Below, in pieces: positions 8,118-16,601 of a stretch of DNA of 64,000 nucleotides. Every line of letters starts with the position of its first letter. Position 1 is the stretch's first letter. The position numbers and the translations under genes were made by a program. Source of the DNA: an uncultured Collinsella sp. (GTDB lineage: Bacteria > Actinomycetota > Coriobacteriia > Coriobacteriales > Coriobacteriaceae). The stretch covers positions 1 to 64,000 of the forward strand of contig CABPWH010000002.1 of the NCBI GenBank assembly GCA_902461085.1. Direction: 5' to 3'. The notes under the pieces are model-generated. The model had not been told where the DNA came from. It made no database searches and saw only the letters and a program-made list of their open reading frames with translations.

Positions 8118-9173
8118 CTATCTAATCAATTGTAGTATATCTGCTTTCATGCAATTATCAACCAACTTGTTTAATTGCTCCTCGCTTGCCGATAGTCCCT
8201 CTTTTTTCAAAATGTCGCGCACCTCGTTCTTAGTAATCGGCTTTTCAAACAACGAAAGCAAAGCGAACGAAAAATCATTAACCGCACACATTCTATGGGT
8301 GGCACAACTCAGCAGTACTCTTAACCCCTCTTTTGAGCGTCCGACTTCTTTCACAAACGAACTTTTAACCAATTGAAAACCATTATCGTGCATTACATAA
8401 TCGGCATCGATATTTGTATTCAGCAATCCATAATGCAACAGTTCTTCTATCGCCCTTGTCAGCTCGAGATCGCCCTGATCAAGGATAAGAGAAATGCTAC
8501 AATCGGCCTCCAATAAACGGGCCAACTTAAGGTATACCAACTGGGAAACAGCATAGACATGATGGTATTCAGAATTATAGAAGTAGGCAAATGGCTCAAC
8601 GAGCACGACAGAGGTCTTGGAATCCAGCCAGATTCGATCAGCTGGATTTAGACTAGTCAGCCGTCGCTTTACTTTGGTCAAATGTCCCTTATACCTGACA
8701 GCGTGAATAGAATCTAGGATCCAGGTCACCTCTGAAATATGAAGCCGCTGGGGCAAGTCAATTGTGTCGCTACCGTTTATGACTTCTTGCATATAAAAAT
8801 CAATATGATGCTCATCAGATAAGGATTTTGCTTCATTTAAAGTTAAACCAGTGCCTGAAACATAATCCACTTCGAGGCGCAAATCCTCATATTGGGACTT
8901 CGGCATTACAGAGACACCATACTTATCGGGATGATTCCAAACATCCGACCCCATAACGAGACCAAAATTCGTAAATCCTCTCGTGGAATATGGAACACCA
9001 CATACCTGTTTTGAATAATTCAAAACATTCTCTGTATAAGCTAAGGTGTTCAGAGCCTCTTCTTTAGTTTCGGTCGGAAAGCCAATCATAAAGAATAGAT
9101 GAACAGGAATACCCGCATTGAGACAATCATGGATATTGCGATCAATCCAATCAACTCTCGTGTTCTTCTTCAT
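8118..9173 (-). CDS. C-terminal part of the B12-binding radical SAM enzyme (same frame as 9288-10439)
   Basis: As an independent frame this starts at ATG 9173 (MKKNTRVDWIDR), but there is no good ribosome binding site and the frame is open back to the TGA at 9288-9290. Codons between carry conserved radical SAM sequence (ETRFSP, then GCRQIQFGLESYNQRVLDLM). It is therefore the second half of one enzyme rather than a separate gene. It supplies the end of the radical SAM barrel (FFMIGFPTETKEEA) and a C-terminal region whose last 60 residues (FALLSLFEKPITKNEVRDIL) resemble a PqqD-like peptide-binding winged helix. Whether it is made depends on the fate of the TGA codon. Confidence 0.7.
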   Translation of the reverse strand: MKKNTRVDWIDRNIHDCLNAGIPVHLFFMIGFPTETKEEALNTLAYTENVLNYSKQVCGVPYSTRGFTNFGLVMGSDVWNHPDKYGVSVMPKSQYEDLRLEVDYVSGTGLTLNEAKSLSDEHHIDFYMQEVINGSDTIDLPQRLHISEVTWILDSIHAVRYKGHLTKVKRRLTSLNPADRIWLDSKTSVVLVEPFAYFYNSEYHHVYAVSQLVYLKLARLLEADCSISLILDQGDLELTRAIEELLHYGLLNTNIDADYVMHDNGFQLVKSSFVKEVGRSKEGLRVLLSCATHRMCAVNDFSFALLSLFEKPITKNEVRDILKKEGLSASEEQLNKLVDNCMKADILQLIR

Positions 9174-9287
9174 TAGATCAAGAACTCTTTGGTTGTATGA
9201 CTCGAGGCCAAACTGAATCTGCCTACATCCACTTTGGTATATCTTGTTGAAAACGTCTGTACTTAGGGTTGGAGAGAACCTCGTTTC

Positions 9288-10439
9288 TCAATGCCAGAAA
9301 AACGTTTTTCCCGATGCGTTTATTTCATCCGCGAGTTGCTCCATTCTTTTGCCTTCGAATGTTTCATCCACAAAAGAGAAAACTCTCGTGCCGTATTTTT
9401 CATTTAACCGACACATTATTTCAAATACTCTCGATATAGGCATCTTTCGGTAACAACCACCGGTAGCACCGGGAATGGTGCAGAAGGCGCAATGATTAAA
9501 ACACTGCCTAGAGGAATAAACCGGCAATATTAACTCAGGCATGAAGTATTTAGAAAGGGCGAAGCCATCGAAATCGGGAACTGTATCGTTGATAAATGTT
9601 TGCTCAATCCGATGGTTTTTATATATCTTTCCACCTTTAGCATGGCAAAGGTTTGGAACACAGTCGAGATTGTCATCACCAGAGTCAAGAGCCTCAAGAA
9701 GACGTGCAAGCGGCTCTTCGCCGTCATACATCATTATCGAATCAATGTATTCAAAAAAGGGATGCCATTCTTTCATGCAGTCATCTGCTAAACGAGTAAT
9801 GTAATTGCCGCCCAATGAGACGTGTTTAACAGATGGACATTCTTCTTTAATCAGTTTCGCTAACGTAACTGCAGAAATCAATTGGAAACAGCCGCTCACC
9901 GAAATCCCAATAAACTCGATTTTTTCCCTCTGAATACGCTTAAGAAAGGCAATTTCATAGAAGGAAATAAACGGATTATGCAAGGTATCCGCAAGCGATT
10001 TCATTATTTCTGGTGTCGAATAATAATCATAGGGCAGATCTATGGAGTTGAACGTGTATTTAACTCCATATGAGACGTGATTTATGATATAGAGTGCATT
10101 TCTAAAAATGTTTTCAGCATATTGTCTTTCTTTTAGATTAAAGTATCTCTTCGATCTGAAAATATCTTTTGCCTCGTCAACATTAAGTGCTGACTTTTGT
10201 ATCAACTCGATTGTTAATTGAACATTCGAACTAAACGAATCCTTTGATTCCCGATACCTTTTACAGCACTCTTCGACATGTCTATAAGATAGGAGGTCAT
10301 CGTAAAATTCCACGTTTAAGTCAACGATGTCAACTTTATATTGTTCAACCTCTTGAAGATATGACTTCAAAACAGGCAAGGCAAGATACGGCCCCACTGG
10401 ACTCCATCCTGGGGGAAATACTAAAAGCGTTTTAGGCAT
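9288..10439 (-). CDS. B12-binding radical SAM protein, N-terminal part ending at an in-frame TGA
   Basis: 383 aa. Residues 1-210 form a cobalamin-binding-type Rossmann domain (LLVFPPGWSPVGPYLALPVLKSYL, then FIGISVSGCFQL and KHVSLGGNYI). The radical SAM cluster motif CFNHCAFC (CxxxCxxC) is at residues 313-320. The frame stops at TGA 9288-9290 after FFWH, yet resumes in the same frame with ETRFSP, so the full enzyme would span 8118-10439 (773 codons plus stop). Such enzymes modify peptides or lipids by radical chemistry, often C-methylation. It lies eight bases after the MFS gene and directly before the 36-aa peptide. The AT-rich composition differs from flanking genes, suggesting transfer. Confidence 0.85.
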   Translation of the reverse strand: MPKTLLVFPPGWSPVGPYLALPVLKSYLQEVEQYKVDIVDLNVEFYDDLLSYRHVEECCKRYRESKDSFSSNVQLTIELIQKSALNVDEAKDIFRSKRYFNLKERQYAENIFRNALYIINHVSYGVKYTFNSIDLPYDYYSTPEIMKSLADTLHNPFISFYEIAFLKRIQREKIEFIGISVSGCFQLISAVTLAKLIKEECPSVKHVSLGGNYITRLADDCMKEWHPFFEYIDSIMMYDGEEPLARLLEALDSGDDNLDCVPNLCHAKGGKIYKNHRIEQTFINDTVPDFDGFALSKYFMPELILPVYSSRQCFNHCAFCTIPGATGGCYRKMPISRVFEIMCRLNEKYGTRVFSFVDETFEGKRMEQLADEINASGKTFFWH

Positions 10440-10446
10440 ATCAACG

Positions 10447-11631
10447 TCACATCTTTCGCAAATAATTCAATTGAAACACAACTACCATCATAATTGAAAA
10501 TACACCAAGTCCTGTAACGAGAATTGAGAACATCGCGATGCTCGTGAACAGCGAAACAAGGAGTGTTGAAATAACAACAGCAACCGATTGCAAAGACTCC
10601 CTAATTGAAAACAGGCTTATCGATTCAGATTCGTCTCTCGCCAAATCCTGCAGCGATGTTATGAGAAGCACATCTTGAATGGCGTTTCCGGCACCGACGA
10701 TAAAAAGGAAAATAAACGATATCCCAGACGCATAGCGATAGCCAAACGCCAGATACGCACCGAGCGCAAGATACGTCACAAAACAATATGATTTAACGCA
10801 ATCGGAACCACTAATTAAACGACCATATATTGTATTTCCGAACAACAGTCCGATTGTAAGACTACTCTGAAGGAATCCGTATTGTATCGATGACGAGTCA
10901 AATTGCAATTGCGCAATAGCTGGCAAAAGAGAATTCAGAGAGCCGAATGCCACACCACTAGAAATATCGATTAATAGGAAACCAATTGCCAAGTGCTTCG
11001 CGCTAAGATCACTAAATGCAGTCCTGTTTTTTTCATTTTTGCTTATCCCCTCTTTATCATTAACCTCGATAACCGACGGAACATCTCGCAGCAACCAGAA
11101 CGACGCGGCAAAAGAAAGCGCGTCTAATGCAAGAACAGCCTCCGCCCCAAATTGAGCGACAACAAAACCGCCGGCAACTGGCCCCAGAACCATCATCAAA
11201 TTCTGCAGAAACCCAAACGAATTATTAATTACGTCGCGATTGATACTATTCGTATTGGCTCTTAACAACGAGTAAAAGCAGGGCATTTCAACCGTTCGGC
11301 AAAGCGATACCGCGCACGTAATAGCAAACATACTCCATTTACTATCAACAAAAATATAGCAAACGAATAATCCCGCGCGAATTAAGTCTGCCAATCTCAT
11401 GGCCTGCAGTGTCCCGATACCCATCTTCTGAGGCAGCTGCGCGAGCGCAACTGAAAACAGAGAGGGGGCAAATCTGCAGCAGACCATCAAAGCAGTTGCA
11501 GAAACATCGTGAGTTACCTCGTAAATCAGCATTGGCAAAGCAATATTCGCACACCAATTGCCTATTTCGCTTATCCCTCTAGCAATATATAGGACCCGAA
11601 CCGGACGGCTAGCTCTCAATACCGTGAACAT
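10447..11631 (-). CDS. MFS transporter, EntS/MFS_3-like exporter
   Basis: A 394-aa hydrophobic protein with about 12 predicted transmembrane segments and the MFS_3 pattern (RPVRVLYIARGISEIGNW at the start, LGPVAGGFVVAQFGAEAVLALDALSF in the middle). These are proton-driven exporters of siderophores, drugs and peptides. In this operon it is the likely exporter of the modified peptide, and would also give self-protection. The ATG at 11631 is chosen over the adjacent GTG at 11634; GAGG lies nine bases upstream. It overlaps the end of the DUF2087 gene by 23 bases. Composition is AT-rich like the whole island. Confidence 0.85.
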   Translation of the reverse strand: MFTVLRASRPVRVLYIARGISEIGNWCANIALPMLIYEVTHDVSATALMVCCRFAPSLFSVALAQLPQKMGIGTLQAMRLADLIRAGLFVCYIFVDSKWSMFAITCAVSLCRTVEMPCFYSLLRANTNSINRDVINNSFGFLQNLMMVLGPVAGGFVVAQFGAEAVLALDALSFAASFWLLRDVPSVIEVNDKEGISKNEKNRTAFSDLSAKHLAIGFLLIDISSGVAFGSLNSLLPAIAQLQFDSSSIQYGFLQSSLTIGLLFGNTIYGRLISGSDCVKSYCFVTYLALGAYLAFGYRYASGISFIFLFIVGAGNAIQDVLLITSLQDLARDESESISLFSIRESLQSVAVVISTLLVSLFTSIAMFSILVTGLGVFSIMMVVVFQLNYLRKM

Positions 11632-11890
11632 CACGATTAACCTCGTATTTCAGGCCTCGCTCATCCCTTAATAGGAATCCATAATCAACCAAGTACCGCC
11701 TCAACACGGCATAATCAGGATAGAGCTGTGACAGCACACGATTAACCTGAAGCTCCGTATAACTTGTATTTAATTCAAAGAAAGAGACGGCCCATAGCAG
11801 CATGATTCTTTTATAGCTTTCCTTTTTTGGAATTGAAACCAGCTCGCCATTCTTGAGAAATCGTTTTTTAAAGTCTATTAGCTCATCCAT
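11609..11890 (-). CDS. DUF2087 domain protein
   Basis: 93 aa, matching the DUF2087 pattern: a long helix followed by a winged-helix-like segment (SYTELQVNRVLSQLYPDYAV, then LRRYLVDYGFLLRDERGLKY). DUF2087 proteins are often fused to or found near DNA-binding helix-turn-helix domains, so a regulatory role is plausible but unproven. GGAGG lies six bases before the ATG. It is the first gene of the RiPP-type operon and overlaps the MFS gene, so the operon of four genes is tightly packed. Confidence 0.75.
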   Translation of the reverse strand: MDELIDFKKRFLKNGELVSIPKKESYKRIMLLWAVSFFELNTSYTELQVNRVLSQLYPDYAVLRRYLVDYGFLLRDERGLKYEVNRDVHGIES

Positions 11891-11969
11891 TCACATCCTC
11901 CATTTCATACGCATCTAATACTAAAAATGCATACGCTTTAGGTCATCGCATTCGGCTTCTATATTCGAA

Positions 11970-12209
11970 CTAAACTCGAACTAATCTAAATGATTTGCTC
12001 AAACACTCTTCGAAAGCTCGTTTTTCACTCTGAGTAAAACGCCCTTCCCAGTCAGTCCACGAACAGGAAGGCAACTCACAGCGAGCGGAGTCGAAGCCCT
12101 CTGCCGTCGGTCGTTCAAAATGCACGACAACCTTTTCGATATCCCCATCTGTAATCAGGTCAGAATGAACGACCTCGGTACCGTCTTCGAATGTCATATA
12201 CGGGTACAT
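11970..12209 (-). CDS. Small acidic protein of unknown function
   Basis: 79 aa, starting MYPYMTFEDGTEVVHSDL. I recall similar small proteins in gut Firmicutes and Actinobacteria but cannot name a family or function. The ATG at 12209 follows GAGGTGG by eight bases; the longer frame to 12464 is Cys/Arg-rich and without coding character, so it was trimmed. It has the same strand as the RiPP-type operon and lies 79 bases upstream of it, so co-transcription is possible. No signal peptide or membrane segment. Confidence 0.6.
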   Translation of the reverse strand: MYPYMTFEDGTEVVHSDLITDGDIEKVVVHFERPTAEGFDSARCELPSCSWTDWEGRFTQSEKRAFEECLSKSFRLVRV

Positions 12210-12383
12210 CACGTAAACCACCTCGCAATCGTAAATCCAGTTTAGCATCAAGCTATTGCACCAAAGACAGCAAGCCCCCTTGATGAGTTGATGGTATCTG
12301 TTAAATGTCACGTACGATTCACATCTGGTGGGTACCCTGATGGCTACACGAAACGAAGCAGATTTACACCGGGAGGACCCCGT

Positions 12384-13334
12384 ATGACAACCAAGTACAC
12401 CGACGCGCCGCGCACGCGCGTCATGACGCCAGCATCGCTCAACAACGGCGTGCACGAGAACCATTCCATCGGACAGACCATGGCCATCGCGCCCAAAAAG
12501 GGCCTGTTTGACGACATTTCCATTCCCCAGATCATCGCCGGCGCCGCAGCTGCCGCCACGAGCGTCGCACTTGCCTCCAAGATTGGTATCGCTGGTTCAG
12601 TAATTGGCGCCGCCGTGAGCTCGGTCATCACCGTTGTGTCATCGCAGGTCTACCGCCACTTTATCTCTGCCAGCGCCGAAGCCATCAAAGGTACGCACGC
12701 CGCCGTCGACTACCCCGCCGGCGCCTACGAGCCCGTTGAGTTTAATGCCGAGGAGCACCTGGGCGGCGCCGCGACTACGCAGGAGATGCGCCAGATTGCG
12801 GGGCGCGCGACCACGGCGCGCGTTGCTCCCGACAGCCTGCGCGCCAAGGCGGCGGCAGAGCGCAGTCAGACGCAAAAGAAGGTCATCGTCTTCTCGATCG
12901 CCATCGCCATCGTCGCGGTCATCGCCTGCGCCGGCGCCATCCTTATCACCACCGCCGGTGAGGGTCTGGACGAGCGCCCCGAGCCAATCCTTTCGTCGCG
13001 CACGACGGAAAGCGATGCAAATGGCAACACCCAGTCGCAAGACCAGCAGGCACAGACGGACGGCACGCAAGACAGTTCCACCTCTACCGATTCGTCCTCG
13101 AATACCCAAAACCAATCGCAGGGCGCCGATTCTTCTGTGAACAACAGCGGCGCGCAATCCGGCACGACCGACTCAAGCCAAACGACTGACGGTTCGCAGC
13201 CGAACACGGGAGGCCAGACGAGCGACACCACGTCGGGAACGGGCACAGCAGACAGCAACAACAGCAATTCGAGTGGCACCACATCGGGCACGGCATCTGA
13301 CAGTTCAAGCCAAGGCACGACATCGGACAACTAG
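12384..13334 (+). CDS. Membrane-anchored protein with Ser/Thr/Gln/Gly-rich tail
   Basis: 316 aa, not recognised. Residues 50-95 are a hydrophobic Ala/Ile/Val segment (IPQIIAGAAAAATSVALASK and following), and a second membrane span lies near residue 180 (VIVFSIAIAIVAVIACAGAI). After this the protein is almost entirely a low-complexity tail of Ser, Thr, Gln, Asn, Asp and Gly, about 115 residues, probably extracellular. GGAGG precedes the ATG at 12384 by seven bases. A terminator follows (13365-13398). A cell-surface or spacer role is likely; nothing more specific is visible. Confidence 0.75.
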   Translation: MTTKYTDAPRTRVMTPASLNNGVHENHSIGQTMAIAPKKGLFDDISIPQIIAGAAAAATSVALASKIGIAGSVIGAAVSSVITVVSSQVYRHFISASAEAIKGTHAAVDYPAGAYEPVEFNAEEHLGGAATTQEMRQIAGRATTARVAPDSLRAKAAAERSQTQKKVIVFSIAIAIVAVIACAGAILITTAGEGLDERPEPILSSRTTESDANGNTQSQDQQAQTDGTQDSSTSTDSSSNTQNQSQGADSSVNNSGAQSGTTDSSQTTDGSQPNTGGQTSDTTSGTGTADSNNSNSSGTTSGTASDSSSQGTTSDN

Positions 13335-13364
13335 GCGCTACATCCCCAGATAGGCAACCTGTAC

Positions 13365-13400
13365 AACGGGCGCGAATCGATAGCGGTTCGCGCCCGTTTG
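13365..13400 (+). terminator. Terminator after the low-complexity membrane protein
   Basis: AACGGGCGCGAA (13365-13376) pairs perfectly with TTCGCGCCCGTT (13387-13398), followed by TT. It lies 30 bases after the stop codon and 70 before the next start. Confidence 0.75.
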
Positions 13401-13469
13401 CCTTGGGCGACGAGATGGCAAGCCCCGCGCGATGGTAAGATGCTTTGGTGTGTAAAGAGGAGATTTGCC

Positions 13470-14768
13470 ATGAGCAAGACAATAGTTACGCCCACGCTTT
13501 CGCTGGGCAACCACATCTATCTGTATCGCCTGCTGCGCGATGCGATTGGATGCGGCAAGCAAACGTTTATGACGCAGGTCGAGGAGGCACTCGCCGCTGG
13601 TGACATGGCCGCTTATGACCTGGGCTTCGAGTCCACGCGCGAGCTGCTCGAGGAGCTCGACGACTGCATTAAGCTGACCGTCTTTAAGGGCGGTCGCCTG
13701 TATGCCACCGTCATCGCCAACGAGGCCTGGGATGCCGCCCTTGCCAAGGGCGAGGACAAGCCCAAGGCTGCCAAGGGAGCCAAGCAGTCCTACAAAAAGA
13801 AAAAACGCGGCGAGAAGGACCTCAAGGCCGTGCGCCCCAAGCACGTTAAGCGTCCCGAGCCTGAAGCCATGGTTGAAGCCGTGCCAGAATCCGAGCCCGA
13901 GCCCGAGATCGAAGTCGCTATTGAGGTAACGGCAGAAGCCGAAACCGAAATCACCGCTACGACCGATCCCGAAGTCATATCCGAGCAGGAAGCCACTGCG
14001 GAGCTCAACGAGGCTCCCAAGTCGACAGCAGAAGAAGCCGCTAGCCAACCTGAGGCGTCTGCGCTCCAAAACAGCGATGTCTTTGGCGACGAGGCCGAGG
14101 ACGATCAGCCCGCCGATCAAGACGCTACCGAGTCGACGCCGAAGCCCGAGACGCCGCAGCCCGCCATCTCGCTCACGGTCGTCTATGACCCCGAGAACGC
14201 CAACGCCGGCATCACCACTATGGCATCCACGCCCATCGAAGCAAAGTCGAGCGTCGAGAATGAGAGCGCGATGCAGGTTGAGTTTGAAACTGCAGCTGTA
14301 GACGCGCCCGTCACCGTGAAGCCCGCAGATTCCGCAGTTAAGCCGGAACCGGTGCCTGAGCCCGCACCCGTCATCGAATCCGTGCCCACCTCTACTTGCG
14401 ACCAAGTTCCCGCACCGGCACCGGCTTCGGTACCCGCAGCGGCCCCAACCCCCGCACCCGCAGCGCCCGCCATCCCTGAGGACTTCCCCGTCGATTTCGC
14501 AACCGAGGTCTTCTGCCCCGGCCCGCTTCTGCACCAGTTGTCGACCTATCTCCCCTACGGCGCCGACACGCTCGGCATTGTCGGCGAGTACTACTGGATC
14601 GCCCGCGAGCGCGGTACCATCGAGGCCGCGCGAAACCGCGCAAACTTCCCCCTGTGCTACACGCAGGCCGGCGAGCGCCGCGAGGTTACCGTGCGCATCC
14701 GCCGCAACACCACCGGCGGTCTCGGAGCCGCCTGGGCCATCGACAAGGTCGAAGCCCCGGTCGAGTAA
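13470..14768 (+). CDS. Protein with two small domains joined by a long acidic Pro/Glu/Ala linker
   Basis: 432 aa, not recognised. Residues 1-90 form one compact domain (SLGNHIYLYRLLRDAIGCGK, then SFKGGRLYATV-like strands), and a Lys-rich stretch follows (QSYKKKKRGEKDLK). About 240 residues of low-complexity Glu/Pro/Ala/Val linker come next, and the last 95 residues form a second compact domain (PGPLLHQLSTYLPYGADTLG). There is no signal peptide. GAGGAG lies seven bases before the ATG. The basic patch could bind nucleic acid, but this is a guess. No family assignment. Confidence 0.7.
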   Translation: MSKTIVTPTLSLGNHIYLYRLLRDAIGCGKQTFMTQVEEALAAGDMAAYDLGFESTRELLEELDDCIKLTVFKGGRLYATVIANEAWDAALAKGEDKPKAAKGAKQSYKKKKRGEKDLKAVRPKHVKRPEPEAMVEAVPESEPEPEIEVAIEVTAEAETEITATTDPEVISEQEATAELNEAPKSTAEEAASQPEASALQNSDVFGDEAEDDQPADQDATESTPKPETPQPAISLTVVYDPENANAGITTMASTPIEAKSSVENESAMQVEFETAAVDAPVTVKPADSAVKPEPVPEPAPVIESVPTSTCDQVPAPAPASVPAAAPTPAPAAPAIPEDFPVDFATEVFCPGPLLHQLSTYLPYGADTLGIVGEYYWIARERGTIEAARNRANFPLCYTQAGERREVTVRIRRNTTGGLGAAWAIDKVEAPVE

Positions 14769-14770
14769 AA

Positions 14771-14809
14771 AACGGCCTCGGATAGCCAATTTGACCATCC
14801 GAGGCCGTT
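14771..14809. terminator. Bidirectional terminator between convergent genes
   Basis: AACGGCCTCGGAT (14771-14783) pairs perfectly with ATCCGAGGCCGTT (14797-14809). The minus strand continues TTTTTT, the plus strand TGAATTC after TT, so it is strongest for the minus-strand lipoprotein gene. Confidence 0.85.
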
Positions 14810-14823
14810 TGAATTCAGGCCTT

Positions 14824-15216
14824 TTAGTTGTCATCGGTGCATATAGACACCAGAGAAGCAAGCTCATCCTCAAGTTGCGGAGCAAAGTATCTAAAAGAAA
14901 CCTGCGCTCCAGTCGGTATCGACTCAATCATATTCGCAGCATTATCTGAAACTCGGTACGATGCAGTTTCACCTGTCTTCAAATCCTCTATTGAGCAGAC
15001 AGCGTCTTCAGCATCAATCGACCTAAGCACGCCTTTTCCTTGTAACATCACATCGGCATGCCCGCCAGCTATTTCTAATGAACCTGAGTCTGTCGCAGTC
15101 ACTTCTCCGGAACCTCCGCGCGATATCTCTTCCTTTGTTGAACAGCCCACCAATGAAGCCATCAGCACCAAAGACAGAGCTAGTCGAATCGCCCTACTTC
15201 GAAAAAGTCGTTCCAT
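14824..15216 (-). CDS. Small lipoprotein
   Basis: About 130 aa. It has a basic start, a hydrophobic core and the lipobox LVGC, so it is probably lipidated and held on the outer face of the membrane. The remaining 105 residues (SLEIAGGHADVMLQGKGVLR, then ASYRVSDNAANMIESIPTGA) suggest a small beta-domain; no family is recognised. The start is uncertain: ATGs at 15243, 15228 and 15216 share the frame and none has a good ribosome binding site. It overlaps the end of the C39-like gene, so the two form one transcription unit. Confidence 0.7.
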   Translation of the reverse strand: MERLFRSRAIRLALSLVLMASLVGCSTKEEISRGGSGEVTATDSGSLEIAGGHADVMLQGKGVLRSIDAEDAVCSIEDLKTGETASYRVSDNAANMIESIPTGAQVSFRYFAPQLEDELASLVSICTDDN

Positions 15217-16321
15217 AAGTCCACGCATAATAGCTCTGATCATACTTCAGGAAGGATAAAGATGAATTCCAGCCGTCCGCTATGCCAATCATCTGCCTTG
15301 TCTCTCCAGTTTTCTTACCAGTAAGTGTGGCGTAAGCCTCCGCTGTTACAGAATGGGCTGATCCGTTGTACAAACTCGCATGTAAAACATTCGGTCTATT
15401 AGAGTTAATCTCATTTTGAATGCTCGCGATAGCCGGAGAGGAGACAGTGCGGGCGATAAGAGTACTTCCTCTGCTTGCGCAGTAATTTGTAAACCCCGTT
15501 GCACAGGTTGATATCGGCGTTCCACCCAAAACAACGCCGGGAACAGTCTGTTCTTCATCGGAAAGAGCATGGGTATTGGTGTAATTCCATATCTGCATAT
15601 ATTGCGAAGGGTCGCTATATAAATTGGCAATGCCATACAGTTCCGCAACGTTCGAAAAAGCTGTCACCATACAAGCATAGTGGGCGGTAAGCCTCTTAAT
15701 CTCGCTTTCATCATATGACATAAACTGAGAAATGGAACGAAATCCAGATACTGTGTAATCCTGCATTTGAGTTGCGTAAATTACAACATCGTTCCAGCTT
15801 GAAGGTTTATTCGATAAAACGACAGGCCGTCCTTCTATGGAAACAGCCGGGATTGTTCTTCCGCAATTTGTTGTTATTGAACCGTCCAAAGATTGCACGC
15901 CGAATTCGAATGGATTGATCATTACGACTGGGTTATTGAACGAATAAGACTCGACACCAAGATCTCCTCCCCGATCCATAGGGCTGACTAAGCCGTCTCC
16001 AAAACGATATCCCGTAAGTATTTCATCATCTGAAGCATCTAAAACCAAATAGCCCGCGGCTCTATTGGATGTCACAACCGGAACAATGTAACCAAGCGGG
16101 GACCCATCAACATCTACAAAAGGAATAGGGTCAGAAGGCGTATACGAATAGCCGAGGAGTCCCTTTATATATTTATCGGCAAGCTCTTGCGCAATTTCAG
16201 AAGTAAATTGTATCTGCTCACCATCAATATTGCCCGTCGAAGCAAAAACCTCTTTCGGACGTGCGGCTAAGGCGACAATTGAAGACGCGACAAGTTGCAG
16301 AAAACGACGACGCGAAAGCAT
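15194..16321 (-). CDS. Tat-exported C39-like cysteine-peptidase-fold protein
   Basis: 375 aa. The start MLSRRRFLQLVASSIVALAA is a twin-arginine signal, so the folded protein is exported. The C-terminal half looks like a peptidase C39 or papain-like fold: HYACMVTAFSNVAELYG supplies a possible nucleophile Cys on a helix, NGSAHSVTAEAYATL a possible His, and GIADGWNSSL the strand that follows. The usual CGPT/CGP start of the Cys helix is degenerate, so activity is uncertain. It is co-transcribed with the lipoprotein gene downstream, and base composition is AT-rich compared with ettA next door. Confidence 0.65.
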   Translation of the reverse strand: MLSRRRFLQLVASSIVALAARPKEVFASTGNIDGEQIQFTSEIAQELADKYIKGLLGYSYTPSDPIPFVDVDGSPLGYIVPVVTSNRAAGYLVLDASDDEILTGYRFGDGLVSPMDRGGDLGVESYSFNNPVVMINPFEFGVQSLDGSITTNCGRTIPAVSIEGRPVVLSNKPSSWNDVVIYATQMQDYTVSGFRSISQFMSYDESEIKRLTAHYACMVTAFSNVAELYGIANLYSDPSQYMQIWNYTNTHALSDEEQTVPGVVLGGTPISTCATGFTNYCASRGSTLIARTVSSPAIASIQNEINSNRPNVLHASLYNGSAHSVTAEAYATLTGKKTGETRQMIGIADGWNSSLSFLKYDQSYYAWTYGTTFSK

Positions 16322-16568
16322 ATGTTCTTCTTTCTAGAGAAGCGACTTATAAGGTACTCCTATTCTATAATCTTTTTTGTAACGTTACAGCACTGGTTAT
16401 ATTTCAATTCGATTTGCTTATGTCCTTGCAACCCAATGCGTCTTTACGTTTTAAACGGAATTAGAAAATCACTCATAGCAAAAACGGGCTTTAATCCCAA
16501 AGAGATGACTTTGATTATGAATCAAACCAGCAGCCAGGGCATAGCTGCAGTGCAATCGCTACAAGAAA

Positions 16569-16588
16569 GGCCGCCCTTGGTGGCGGCC
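16569..16588 (-). terminator. Terminator of ettA
   Basis: GGCCGCC (16569-16575) pairs with GGCGGCC (16582-16588), followed on the minus strand by TTTCTTG. It lies 13 bases after the ettA stop. The rest of 16322-16568 is non-coding, and the C39-like gene's promoter must lie there. Confidence 0.7.
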
Positions 16589-16601
16589 CTTCTACTTGCT
16601 A

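Noticed and set aside
9240..9290. Selenocysteine reading of the TGA with a SECIS element
   Set aside because: Only a 5-bp GAGAA/TTCTC stem right after the TGA is visible; a bacterial SECIS at the usual distance was not seen. Kept as a possibility in the findings only.
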